Shown here in pieces: positions 1-7,847 of a DNA stretch of 64,000 bases. The notes under the pieces are model-generated. The model saw only the letters and a program-made list of their open reading frames with translations. It was not told the origin of the DNA and did not search any database. Numbering within the stretch: the stretch's first letter is position 1; each line of letters begins with the position of its first letter. Source of the stretch: G963665495 sp963677785. Lineage in GTDB: Bacteria; Desulfobacterota; Desulfovibrionia; Desulfovibrionales; Desulfovibrionaceae. The stretch is from assembly GCA_963677785.2 (NCBI GenBank), contig CAXXDH010000003.1, forward strand, positions 3,038,001-3,102,000. Direction: 5' to 3'. A program made the position numbers and the translations under genes.

Positions 1-1057
1 CCTGCAGGAACTGCACGGCCTCCAGGTTCTCTCTGCCGCCGAAACGGTTGGGAATCCAGTCGTTTCCGCGCGAATAGTCCAGATAGAGCATGGAAGCCAC
101 GGCGTCGATGCGGATACCGTCGAAATGGAATTCCTTGAGCCAGTACAACGCGTTGGCAAAGAGAAAATTGCGTACTTCGTGACGGCCGTAATTGAATACG
201 TACGTTCCCCAGTCCGGTTGTTCGCCCTGGCGAGGGTCGCTGTGTTCGTACAGCGCCGTGCCGTCAAAGCGGCCTAGCCCCCAGTCGTCCTTGGGAAAAT
301 GGCCGGGAACCCAATCCAGGATAACCCCGAGGTTTTCCTGGTGGCAGCGGTCGATGAAGGCGCGCAGCTCTTCCGGCGAACCGAAACGCGAAGAGGGCGC
401 GTAGTAGTGGCTGGTCTGGTAGCCCCAGCTTTCGTCCAGCGGATGTTCGGCAAGCGGCAGGAACTGGATGTGGGTGAATCCGTTGTCCTTGACGTAAGGG
501 ATCAGGCTGTCCGCAAGTTCTCCGTAGGTGTAGAATCCGGGTTGCCCGTCCTGATGACGGCGCCAGGACCCCGCATGCACTTCATAAACGGATATGGGCA
601 TGTCGAACGGCGCTCCCTGCTGGCGGCGCTGTTCCATCCAGGGGACGTCCTGCCACTGGTAGCTGTCCAGGTCCCAGGTGATGGAGGCCACACCCGGGCG
701 AAGTTCCACATGAAAAGCAAAGGGGTCGGTTTTATATACGACGCGGTCATCCTGTTGCCGGATGCCGAATTTGTAGAGTGTTTGGCGGGGCATTTCCGGC
801 ACAAAAGCTGCCCAGATGCCCGAAAGGCCCACCTGGTAGAGCGGCAGTTCGCCCCAGCGCCACTGGTTCAGCTCGCTCACCAGATACACTTCGTGCGCAT
901 TGGGCGCCCAAACCGCGAATCTGTAGCCCGGCACATCGTTTTGCACGAACGGATGCGCTCCGAGGAAACGGTAGATATCCCAATGTTCGCCCTGGCCGAA
1001 CAGATAAAGATCAAATGGTTGAAAAAAAGCAGGTTCAGTAGCATGGATACTACTCAT
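1..1057 (-). CDS. glgB: 1,4-alpha-glucan branching enzyme (partial, C-terminus off the left edge)
   Basis: The visible part is the first 352 residues. It transfers alpha-1,4 segments to alpha-1,6 branch points of glycogen in the cytoplasm. Residues about 25-115 look like a CBM48 domain (FAVWAPNAHEVYLV), followed by the GH13 barrel with YEVHAGSW near 150, DWVPGHFPKD near 245 and FDGIRIDAV, which carries the nucleophile Asp near residue 319. The catalytic Glu lies beyond the window. The ATG at 1057 is preceded by GGGAGG at a suitable distance. The next gene upstream, on the same strand, is glgA, so both belong to glycogen synthesis. The 358-bp gap between them leaves room for a separate promoter. 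Confidence 0.95.
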   Translation of the reverse strand, partial: MSSIHATEPAFFQPFDLYLFGQGEHWDIYRFLGAHPFVQNDVPGYRFAVWAPNAHEVYLVSELNQWRWGELPLYQVGLSGIWAAFVPEMPRQTLYKFGIRQQDDRVVYKTDPFAFHVELRPGVASITWDLDSYQWQDVPWMEQRRQQGAPFDMPISVYEVHAGSWRRHQDGQPGFYTYGELADSLIPYVKDNGFTHIQFLPLAEHPLDESWGYQTSHYYAPSSRFGSPEELRAFIDRCHQENLGVILDWVPGHFPKDDWGLGRFDGTALYEHSDPRQGEQPDWGTYVFNYGRHEVRNFLFANALYWLKEFHFDGIRIDAVASMLYLDYSRGNDWIPNRFGGRENLEAVQFLQ

Positions 1058-1415
1058 GCCGACCTCCCGAAAAAAAAGAATGGTTGAGCAAATTTACTTT
1101 TACATGAGTTGAATGGGGCTTTGCCCCAAAAACAGCCAGGGGGTACCGCCCCCCCTTGATCCGCGCACAGTCTTAATGAAAATTTGTTAGAATAAAGAAT
1201 ACTATTGCCTGTAATAAAAGGTTGGAAGGTTCTTAATCCGTCGGAGGCGATAGTATTCAAAAATAACAATTCTCTACCCCCAGATAGTGGTGATATAACT
1301 CAGTAATAATCAACAGAAAAACAATATATGTATAGTTAAAAAATTGTGGGATTGTTAGGGCCCTTTTTCATACGGTCCTTAAGGTGCCGGAGGCATCTCT
1401 CCCGAGCTTGTAATG
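1058..1415. other. Intergenic region between glgA and glgB with two GC-rich palindromes
   Basis: There is no credible gene here. A TGGGGC-TTT-GCCCCA hairpin lies at 1114-1128, and a G5/C5-rich palindrome follows at about 1140-1156. Such paired GC palindromes resemble intergenic REP-like elements. The rest is AT-rich and could hold the glgB promoter, but I cannot assign one with confidence. Confidence 0.4.
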
Positions 1416-2876
1416 TTAGATTGCGCTGCCGAGCTGGTTGTATAGCGAAAGATACTTGTGGGCGGAAAGCTGCCAGGAAAACTCCTGGCGCATGGCCCGG
1501 AGCTGGATTTGCCGCCAGAGATTCTTGTCGTTTTCCCAGACATCCAGAGCTTGGCAGATGGCATTGTAGAAATGGTCCGCGCCGGGCTCGTCGAAAATAA
1601 AACCCGTACATTCGGGATGCGGATAGGGAACGATGGTATCCCGTAGTCCGCCCACTGCCGTGGCCACCGGGGGCGTGCCGTAGCGCAGGGAGTACATCTG
1701 GGTCAGGCCGCAGGGTTCATAGGTGGACGGCATCAGAAAAATATCGGATCCGGCCTGGATCTTGTGCGCCAGGTCTTCCGTATAGCTTACATTGGCCGAA
1801 AGGCGGAGCGGATATTCTTCCATGAGGCGCAGCACCCGTTCTTCAAAACGCAGGTTGCCTTCGCCCAGTACCACTATGCCGACATTGCGCTGGATGATAC
1901 GCTCGAAGATTTCCAGGAGCAGGTCGATGCCCTTTTGCAGTTGCAAGCGGCCGATGAAACCGAGAATGGGCCGGTTGGCGAGAAAGGGGTTCAACCCCTG
2001 CTCATCAATCAACGCCTGTTTGCAAACGGCTTTTCCTTCCAGAGAATGCATGCTGTAGGGCGCAGGTATCATAGGGTCGTTGCTCGGATCCCAGACCTGA
2101 TAGTCCGCACCGTTGAGAATGCCGGTAAGCGAATCGGAACGTTTGCTGAGAATGCCTTCCAGACCGCAGCCGAATTCGGGCGTTATGATTTCGTTGGCGT
2201 ACGCGGGGCTGACCGTGGTGATGTGGTCGCTGTAGGCGATGCCGGTTTTGAGCAGATTGAAATCGCCCCAGAATTCCGAACCGTCCATGTTCCAGGCCCA
2301 GTGGGGCAGGCCCGAGTCCCAGAACAGGCGCGAGGAAAAACGCCCCTGGAAAGCGAGATTATGGATGCTCAAAACGGATTTGGTTTCAGCCCAGAAAGGA
2401 TCCCCCATCCGCCAGTAGTTCAGAAATCCGGGAATCAGGGCGGTTTGCCAGTCATTGCAGTTGATCACTGCCGGTGGCGCTTCCAGCTGTCTTGTCCATT
2501 CCATCACGGCCCGGCAAAAGAAAATAAAGCGTTCGCAGTTGTCGAAATAATCGCCTTTGTAAGTGTTGTAAAAATGCGAACGTTGGAAATATTCATCACG
2601 GCTGATAAAATACACGGGCATGCCGTGGAAATCGGCAAAATAGATATCCGCCGTGATCGGTCCCCACGGATAGCCCACGTGCAGGTCGGGCGTGATCAGG
2701 TGAAAAGGGATGCCCGCCTTTTTGATTCTTCCGTACATGGGCGTGATAACCGCCGTATTGACGCCCATATTGTGCAGCGTCAGGGGCAACGCTCCCATCA
2801 CGTCGCCCAGGCCGCCCGTCTTGGAAAACGGATAGATTTCCGAAGTAGCGAACAGGATCAAAGGTTTTGGCGGCAT
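1416..2876 (-). CDS. glgA: Glycogen synthase (ADP-glucose type, GT5)
   Basis: The protein has 486 residues, the normal length for bacterial GlgA, which extends alpha-1,4-glucan from ADP-glucose. The N-terminal ADP-glucose-binding motif KTGGLGDV is at residues 19-26. The C-terminal GT-B motif STYEPCGLTQMYSLRYGTPP has its conserved Glu at 387, followed by the VGGL loop. The ATG at 2876 follows a purine-rich GAGGGGAG Shine-Dalgarno sequence. glgB lies downstream on the same strand, giving a two-gene glycogen locus. Polyglucose storage is known in Desulfovibrio. No glgC is visible in this window. Confidence 0.96.
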   Translation of the reverse strand: MPPKPLILFATSEIYPFSKTGGLGDVMGALPLTLHNMGVNTAVITPMYGRIKKAGIPFHLITPDLHVGYPWGPITADIYFADFHGMPVYFISRDEYFQRSHFYNTYKGDYFDNCERFIFFCRAVMEWTRQLEAPPAVINCNDWQTALIPGFLNYWRMGDPFWAETKSVLSIHNLAFQGRFSSRLFWDSGLPHWAWNMDGSEFWGDFNLLKTGIAYSDHITTVSPAYANEIITPEFGCGLEGILSKRSDSLTGILNGADYQVWDPSNDPMIPAPYSMHSLEGKAVCKQALIDEQGLNPFLANRPILGFIGRLQLQKGIDLLLEIFERIIQRNVGIVVLGEGNLRFEERVLRLMEEYPLRLSANVSYTEDLAHKIQAGSDIFLMPSTYEPCGLTQMYSLRYGTPPVATAVGGLRDTIVPYPHPECTGFIFDEPGADHFYNAICQALDVWENDKNLWRQIQLRAMRQEFSWQLSAHKYLSLYNQLGSAI

Positions 2877-2982
2877 AGCTCCCCTCTGTATGCGTGCTAG
2901 AACTCTGAACCGGATACTCTGTGGCTATCCGGAGTTGTGGTACGTTGAATGCCCCGTATCGTCAAACCTGAGCAACCGTTTT

Positions 2983-3447
2983 TTATACAGGCGGCTTCAG
3001 ATCCTGCAGTTTTTTTATGAAATCCTGTAAAATTTTGCCATGGTCAAAAGCCAGGGGCGAGGGCAGCGCGTCCAAAGGAAAAAAGGCAGCCTTGCCTGCG
3101 TCGTCTCCCGCCTTCAGAGCTTCCGGTTTTGCGGTAATGCCCGTGAAAACCACACTCATGGTGTGTTTTCGCGGGTCCCGTGCGGGATCGGAATAGACGC
3201 CGTGCAGGTTGACCAGTTCAACATCAAGTCCGGTTTCTTCCTGGGCTTCACGTACGGCCGCCCGCTCGACGCTTTCTCCATAATCCACGAATCCGCCAGG
3301 CAGAGCCCAGCCGTGGGGAGGGTTGACGCGTTCGATGAGCACCACGCCCTTGTCTGGCGCGTAGATGATCACATCGACAGTCGGTGTGGGGTTTCGGTAT
3401 TGTGGCAGCGAGCCGCCGCAATGCGGACATGGTATGCTCTGTTCCAT
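2983..3447 (-). CDS. Nudix hydrolase
   Basis: A 154-residue protein with a complete Nudix box at residues 52-74: G52, E58, then REAQEETGL from R66. This metal-binding loop hydrolyses nucleoside diphosphates linked to another moiety; the substrate cannot be read from the sequence. The N-terminus has a CPHCGG zinc-ribbon-like start (residues 7-12), as in Nudix proteins with a short zinc finger. I chose the ATG at 3447 because AATGGAG sits about eight bases before it. A longer open frame reaches 3606 but would overlap the start of the divergent glycosyltransferase gene and adds unconserved sequence. Confidence 0.88.
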   Translation of the reverse strand: MEQSIPCPHCGGSLPQYRNPTPTVDVIIYAPDKGVVLIERVNPPHGWALPGGFVDYGESVERAAVREAQEETGLDVELVNLHGVYSDPARDPRKHTMSVVFTGITAKPEALKAGDDAGKAAFFPLDALPSPLAFDHGKILQDFIKKLQDLKPPV

Positions 3448-3593
3448 CTGCTTGGCTCCATTTGGCAAAAGTGATTGCGTTGTTGTCAGTTGTCGGGGTT
3501 GTCCTGTTCGCCTGCTGTTGGCCATGGCGCGCGTCAAAACCATGCATGCGTCCGGAACGGATGCATATAAATAGTAAAGGCTGAAACAAAGAC

Positions 3594-4559
3594 ATGTCAA
3601 AGACATATCACAAGATAATTATGGGGCACAACGGGGCCTTGGGGGATTTTTGCTGCATTTTTCCCGCTCTTGCAGCCGTGCGGGAGCACTTCTTCTCCTG
3701 TCCCGTACGCTGGGCCGGTGCCGGGGGACGTACGCTCTGGCTGGATCCCTTGAAGATTACGCCGGCTCTGCCCGAGGAACAACGCGCTATTCGCCGTCTT
3801 TATACGTCCGCAACCTGGCCGGAAGCTCTAGATGGGGCTTTGGTTCTATTTTTTGTACTCGACAAGAACCCCTTTCCAGAGCACTGGCCCGACCTCTGGG
3901 TGATCCGCGGCGTGGATACCTCCTGGAAGTCGCCGCGTGTCCTGGCGCGCGAGCAGTTGCAGGCCAGGGGCGTTGCCTGGCCTGTTGATTGGCGGCACCA
4001 GTGGAGCGTTTTTTATCAACAAGCTTATGGAGCAGGCAAACTTCGGGAAACAATGCGCGAGGTATTGCTGTTTCCCGGGGCCGGTCACCAAGCCAAACAA
4101 TGGCCCCTTGTCAAATTTTTTGAACTGGCGGAGTGGCTTGAAAAGCAAAGGCTGAAGCCGGTTCTGGTGCTGGGTCCGGCAGAACAGGAACGGGGCATGC
4201 GCCCGGAAATGCACGGAGCTTTGGAGATTCGCCGTTTTCAGACCCCGGAAGAACTGACGGACGCTCTGGTCAACGCGCGGGCCGTGTGCGGCAACGACTG
4301 CGGCCCCATGCATCTGGCATCTCTCGTACGGACTCCTGGCCTGGTGCTCTTCGGGCCTACGTCGCGGCGGCAATGGGCGCCGTCCGGGCTCGGCACGCTG
4401 GCCCAGGACCTTCCCTGCCGTCCCTGTACGCGGACCACGCGAAGCCTCAGCTGCGACACCCCCCGGTGCATTACGGAACTCCCCGTACCGGCGGTGATAC
4501 AGGCCCTGGAGCGCGTCCTGGGCGGAGATCAGGTGCAGGAGCTCTGGAAGCCCGAATAA
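3594..4559 (+). CDS. Glycosyltransferase family 9 (heptosyltransferase-like)
   Basis: A 321-residue GT-B protein of the ADP-heptose:LPS heptosyltransferase family. The N-terminal loop reads MGHNGALGDF (residues 10-19), equivalent to the family G-x-GD motif. The donor-site signature GNDCGPMHLA lies in the C-terminal half, followed by FGPTS. A CxxC plus two further Cys after it (LPCRPC, LSCDTPRC) is common in the family. The likely role is LPS core or surface glycan assembly at the inner face of the membrane; the donor sugar is not certain. It is divergent from the Nudix gene and followed directly by the 340-bp repeat array, whose first hairpin begins 30 bases after the stop. Confidence 0.87.
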   Translation: MSKTYHKIIMGHNGALGDFCCIFPALAAVREHFFSCPVRWAGAGGRTLWLDPLKITPALPEEQRAIRRLYTSATWPEALDGALVLFFVLDKNPFPEHWPDLWVIRGVDTSWKSPRVLAREQLQARGVAWPVDWRHQWSVFYQQAYGAGKLRETMREVLLFPGAGHQAKQWPLVKFFELAEWLEKQRLKPVLVLGPAEQERGMRPEMHGALEIRRFQTPEELTDALVNARAVCGNDCGPMHLASLVRTPGLVLFGPTSRRQWAPSGLGTLAQDLPCRPCTRTTRSLSCDTPRCITELPVPAVIQALERVLGGDQVQELWKPE

Positions 4560-4589
4560 AGGAAAAATGGAGTGCTCAGAAAACAACAA

Positions 4590-4625
4590 AGCCGGTTTTC
4601 AGGACCCCCATCCCGAAAACCGGCT
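4590..4625 (-). terminator. Repeat-unit hairpin 1
   Basis: Arms AGCCGGTTTTC (4590-4600) and GAAAACCGGCT (4615-4625) with a 14-base loop. The minus strand continues into a T-rich tract. It may also end transcription of the glycosyltransferase gene, which stops at 4559. Confidence 0.6.
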
Positions 4626-4929
4626 CTGGCAAAAGCAGGAAGGTATTTTTAGTATAGCAATGATCGGGCCAAACTGAAGAAAATGACAATGTTTTAGTAT
4701 AAAATAAAAATATCAATAGGTTATGATCAAGTAAAATGTCGCTATCAGAAGGTTCGATCTCTAGAAAAAGGTAAAAAAATTTGGACTTTCCCCGGTAAAA
4801 GGCGCGGACAGGGGGCTGAAAGTACAAAAAATATGACCGACAGGGCCGGATGTTTCAATTGCCGGTGTATGGCAGGCATGGCGTACGGGCGCGTATCAAG
4901 AGGCAGGGCAAACAAGCAGAAAACAACAA

Positions 4930-4965
4930 AGCCGGTTTTCAGGACCCCCATCCCGAAAACCGGCT
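4930..4965 (-). terminator. Repeat-unit hairpin 2
   Basis: The same 11-bp stem and loop as hairpin 1, in the second unit, with the same T-rich flank on the minus strand. The first base outside the stem differs (T for C). Confidence 0.55.
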
Positions 4966-5270
4966 TTGGCAAAAGCAGGAAGGTACTTAAGCTGTAGCAA
5001 TGATCGGGCCAAACTAAAGAAAATGGCTAGTTTTTAGTGTAAATCTAATAAAATAAGTTGGTTATGCGTAAAGAAAAAGTCGCTTTCAGAAGACTCTATC
5101 TCTAGAAAAAGGTAAAAAAAATTGGACTTTCCCCGGCAGAAGGCGCGGACAGGGGGCTGAAAGTACAAAAAATATAACCGACAGGGCCGGATGTTTCAAT
5201 TGCCGGTGTATGGCAGGCATGGCGTACGGGCGCGTATCAAGAGGCAGGGCAAACAAGCAGAAAACAACAA

Positions 5271-5306
5271 AGCCGGTTTTCAGGACCCCCATCCCGAAAA
5301 CCGGCT
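5271..5306 (-). terminator. Repeat-unit hairpin 3
   Basis: The stem and loop are identical to hairpin 1, in the third unit. Just upstream on the minus strand is TATATT, which could act as a -10 element for a short transcript ending at this hairpin. Confidence 0.55.
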
Positions 5307-5610
5307 CTGGCAAAAGCAGGAAGGTATTTTTAATATAGCAATGATCGGGCCAAACTGAAGAAAACGACAATGTTTTAGTCTAAAAATAAAAATATCAATA
5401 GGTTATGATTAAATAAAAAGTCGCTAACAGAAGGTTCGATCTCTAGAAAAAGGTAAAAAAATTTGGACTTTCCCCGGTAAAAGGCGCGGACAGGGGGCTG
5501 AAAGTACAAAAAATATGACCGACAGGGCCGGGCGTTTCAATTGCTGGCGGCTGAAGGCAAGGCGTACGGGCGCGTTTCAAGAGGCGGGGTAAACAAGCAG
5601 AAAACAACAA

Positions 5611-5646
5611 AGCCGGTTTTCAGGACCCCCATCCCGAAAACCGGCT
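5611..5646 (-). terminator. Repeat-unit hairpin 4
   Basis: The same stem and loop in the partial fourth unit, which ends shortly afterwards near 5697. It may also serve tsaC, transcribed towards it from the right. Confidence 0.55.
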
Positions 5647-5824
5647 CTGGCAAAAGCAGGAAGGTATTTCATAAATTAGCAATGATCGGACCAAAAATGT
5701 TATTTGGTCTACTGTTTGTCAAAAAACTATTGATTCTAGCAGATTACAATGTCTCGCGTAGCTGTGTGCGCTATGCGTCAACGTAAAAGATCTTGAACTT
5801 GTTCGGAGCGGCAGGGACGGGCAC

Positions 5825-6508
5825 TTAGTCCGAAAGAGGGAAACCGGCCGTACGCAATGCCTGCGGCAAGATGGCTCCCTGGCGCAGAATACGGCAGACA
5901 TGGCCTTTTTCCGGGAGGAACACAGGCTGCACAAGGGTGGAAGGCAGTCCGCCGCCGGGCTCGGGCGTACCGGCAAGCAGGACCGTACGCTCCATAAGTG
6001 CCGGGTCCAGGTCCTGTGCACGGGCTGCAGGGGGCTTGCCGGAGCGGTTGGCGCTGGTGGCCACCAGGGGAAAACCGCATTCCAGGCAAAGCGCTGCGGC
6101 CTGCGGATGGGGCGTATGGCGTACGGCCACGGTATTGGTGCAGCCATTGACCTGCCCGCGCACCAGGTCCGGCAGATCGGTGCGAGCCGGGAGTACGAGG
6201 CTCAGGGGGCCGGGCCAGAAGGTATCCATGAGCGCGCTTGCCAAACGGACCAGTTCCGGATCGCCCTGCCGCCCGCCGCATGTCTGATCCTGCAGCGGGC
6301 TCAGCATCCGCAGCTGGCCGCGTTCACCGATGATCACGGGCAAACCTTTGTCCGGGCAGCGTTCCTTGAGCCGGACAACTTCCTCGGCGCCTTGCTTGCT
6401 GCACGCGTTGCATCCAAGCGCATAGAAGGTTTCAGTGGGAAAAACGGCCGTACGCCCGGCTTGCAGAGCCGAGACAATTTGTGCGAAGGTGCTGCTTTCT
6501 GGAGTCAT
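5825..6508 (-). CDS. tsaC: L-threonylcarbamoyladenylate synthase (YrdC/Sua5 family)
   Basis: A 227-residue YrdC-like protein. It makes threonylcarbamoyl-AMP from Thr, bicarbonate and ATP for t6A modification of tRNA. The family start FPTETFYALG lies near residue 25. The KxR-type basic patch (VRLKERCPDKGLPVIIG) and the ATSANRSG loop follow. I chose the ATG at 6508; a GTG at 6553 is an alternative, but neither has a strong Shine-Dalgarno sequence. The start codon is separated by a single base from the start of rlmH on the other strand. The left neighbour is the 340-bp repeat array. Confidence 0.9.
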   Translation of the reverse strand: MTPESSTFAQIVSALQAGRTAVFPTETFYALGCNACSKQGAEEVVRLKERCPDKGLPVIIGERGQLRMLSPLQDQTCGGRQGDPELVRLASALMDTFWPGPLSLVLPARTDLPDLVRGQVNGCTNTVAVRHTPHPQAAALCLECGFPLVATSANRSGKPPAARAQDLDPALMERTVLLAGTPEPGGGLPSTLVQPVFLPEKGHVCRILRQGAILPQALRTAGFPLSD

Positions 6509-6509
6509 T

Positions 6510-6989
6510 ATGTTGAAAAGCGTTCGATTTGTTTGGGTTGGCAAGCTGCGCACCCGTTTCTGGAGCGACGCTGCCGGGCATTATTGGAAACAACTGGGAC
6601 GGCATTACCGTTTGCAGGAGCGTTGCGTCAAGGACGCAGCGGGCAACATGAGCGCCGCGGAACGTTGCCGGAAGGAGGGCGAAGGGCTGCTCGCGGGCTT
6701 GGATGCCGGGGACCGGACGGAATGTACGGTCGCCCTGGACGAGCATGGGCGGCAGCTGCGTTCCGCCGAGCTTGCCGCTTTTTTTGCCACCCAGGAACAG
6801 CAGGGGCGGCAGGGGCTTTGTTTCGTTGTCGGCGGAGCGTACGGTCTTTCTGATGCTGTGCTCAAGCGTTGTGATTACAGTCTCTCGCTCAGTCCCATGA
6901 CTTTTCCGCATGAAATGGCCCGGGTGGTGTTGCTCGAACAACTCTACCGCGCCGTCAGCATCCTGAAAGGACTACCGTACCACCATTAA
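6510..6989 (+). CDS. rlmH: 23S rRNA (pseudouridine1915-N3)-methyltransferase
   Basis: A 159-residue SPOUT-class methyltransferase of the RlmH family, at the usual family length. The C-terminal knot is clear: LCFVVGGAYGLSDAV, then LSLSPMTFPHEMARVVLLEQ and YRA near the end. It methylates pseudouridine 1915 of 23S rRNA on 70S ribosomes. The ATG at 6510 has GGAG six bases upstream and matches the family N-terminus. A longer frame reaching back to 6435 would lie inside tsaC and is rejected. The short gap to the convergent STAS gene (stop at 6997) holds no obvious terminator. Confidence 0.95.
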   Translation: MLKSVRFVWVGKLRTRFWSDAAGHYWKQLGRHYRLQERCVKDAAGNMSAAERCRKEGEGLLAGLDAGDRTECTVALDEHGRQLRSAELAAFFATQEQQGRQGLCFVVGGAYGLSDAVLKRCDYSLSLSPMTFPHEMARVVLLEQLYRAVSILKGLPYHH

Positions 6990-6996
6990 AGACGAA

Positions 6997-7329
6997 TCAG
7001 TCGTCAATATCCTCGACACTTTGCAGTGTATTGAAAAAATTTCGCATTTTTACCACATCCAGGGTGCGGAGCACGGCTTCGCTGGGAGAGAGCAGAAAAA
7101 ATTTTTTTCCGTTTTTCGTGCAGTTGGTTTTTGTGGCAACCATCAGCCCAATGCCCATGCTGTTGAGAGAAGCAATGTTCTCGAGATCGAAGAGCACGGA
7201 TTTGATGCTGGGGTCGTCCATTTTTTCTGAGATACTGTCTCTGGCCTTGGAAGCCAAAGCGAGGGATATTTCCTCGATAAAGCTTACAACCAGCCCGTTT
7301 CCTCGTCTTGCAATGCGCATATTCTCCAT
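6997..7329 (-). CDS. STAS-domain anti-sigma factor antagonist (RsbV/SpoIIAA-like)
   Basis: A single STAS domain of 110 residues. The phosphorylation loop reads NSMGIG at 56-61. Ser57 aligns with the phosphorylated Ser of SpoIIAA, while the preceding Asp is Asn and the following Ser is Met. In partner switching the dephosphorylated form binds the anti-sigma kinase and releases its target. The ATG at 7329 has GAGGAG in good position. The gene starts 46 bases before the upstream anti-sigma gene stops, a strong sign of translational coupling. It is the last gene of a three-gene module. Confidence 0.9.
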   Translation of the reverse strand: MENMRIARRGNGLVVSFIEEISLALASKARDSISEKMDDPSIKSVLFDLENIASLNSMGIGLMVATKTNCTKNGKKFFLLSPSEAVLRTLDVVKMRNFFNTLQSVEDIDD

Positions 7330-7838
7330 TTGTTCTCCTCAATGCCGAAATGCATTCGCAAAATAGTGGCTTCGCCCTTGTTTCTGATGGACAAATGATC
7401 CGCAAGACCGCGGATGATAAGCAGGCCCCGGCCGTCTTCGTCTTCCGGAAGCGGCTTGCGGAGTTTCACCGGGTAGCTTGCAAAGCCCCTGCCCCAGTCG
7501 GTAATCTCAAAGGTCACATGGTGCAGGGGGCAGAGTTCGAGTGTGACCAGCATCTCTCCCCGATGCGCCGTGTCGTAAGCATGGCGGACCACATTGGAAC
7601 AGGCCTCGTACAAGGCCAGCTCCATCGTGTAGAGCAGCGCCTTGTCTTCCAGCGCGCATATTAAGAAACTCATAGCCGCTTTCGTTAAACGTCTCAAGGT
7701 GGCTATCCGGGCCTGGCTACGCAGAGTGAAGCTCAGTCCGGATGTCGTACCTCCCGAGACTGTGCCAGAGCCGGATGCGGACGCGGTGGGGGAAACCTCT
7801 TCGTAGCTTTGCGGGATGGTAAAAACAGCAGGAGCCAT
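7284..7838 (-). CDS. Anti-sigma regulatory factor, serine kinase (RsbW/SpoIIAB-like HATPase)
   Basis: A 184-residue GHKL ATPase. The N-box ELALYEACSNVVRHAY is at 73-88, G1 DWGRGF at 114-119 and G2 GRGLLIIRGL at 136-145. Family members phosphorylate a STAS partner and sequester a sigma factor or other target. The first 30 residues are Ser/Thr/Gly-rich and probably disordered. Between the phosphatase gene (9-base gap) and the STAS gene (46-base overlap) it forms a full partner-switching set. No sigma factor gene lies nearby, so the final target is unknown. Confidence 0.9.
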   Translation of the reverse strand: MAPAVFTIPQSYEEVSPTASASGSGTVSGGTTSGLSFTLRSQARIATLRRLTKAAMSFLICALEDKALLYTMELALYEACSNVVRHAYDTAHRGEMLVTLELCPLHHVTFEITDWGRGFASYPVKLRKPLPEDEDGRGLLIIRGLADHLSIRNKGEATILRMHFGIEENKWRICALQDEETGWL

Positions 7839-7847
7839 AGGGGGCCT

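Larger units (their letters stand above)
4577..5697. repeat. Tandem array of 340-bp non-coding repeats (three full units plus a partial)
   Basis: Units begin with CAGAAAACAACAAAGCC at 4577, 4917, 5258 and 5598, giving periods of 340, 341 and 340. The first three run full length with scattered substitutions, mostly in the AT-rich centre. The fourth keeps only about its first 100 bases. Each unit starts with a perfect 11-bp hairpin. On the minus strand the hairpin is followed by TTTGTTGTTTTC, which resembles a Rho-independent terminator. Open frames across the units are short, overlap the hairpin and lack good ribosome sites, so I treat the array as non-coding. The array fills the gap between the glycosyltransferase gene and tsaC. 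Confidence 0.93.

Noticed and set aside
1764..2900. A 378-codon open frame opposite glgA
   Set aside because: It mirrors the glgA coding frame, a common shadow in GC-biased genes, and its product shows no domain or hydrophobic logic.
4576..5370. Minus-strand frames in the 340-bp repeats with similar C-terminal ends
   Set aside because: They run through the hairpin, differ in length between copies, carry no ribosome site, and the copies differ by substitutions that do not favour silent sites.
4577..5697. CRISPR array
   Set aside because: The repeat unit is 340 bp with no short direct repeats or unique spacers, and no cas genes are present in the window.
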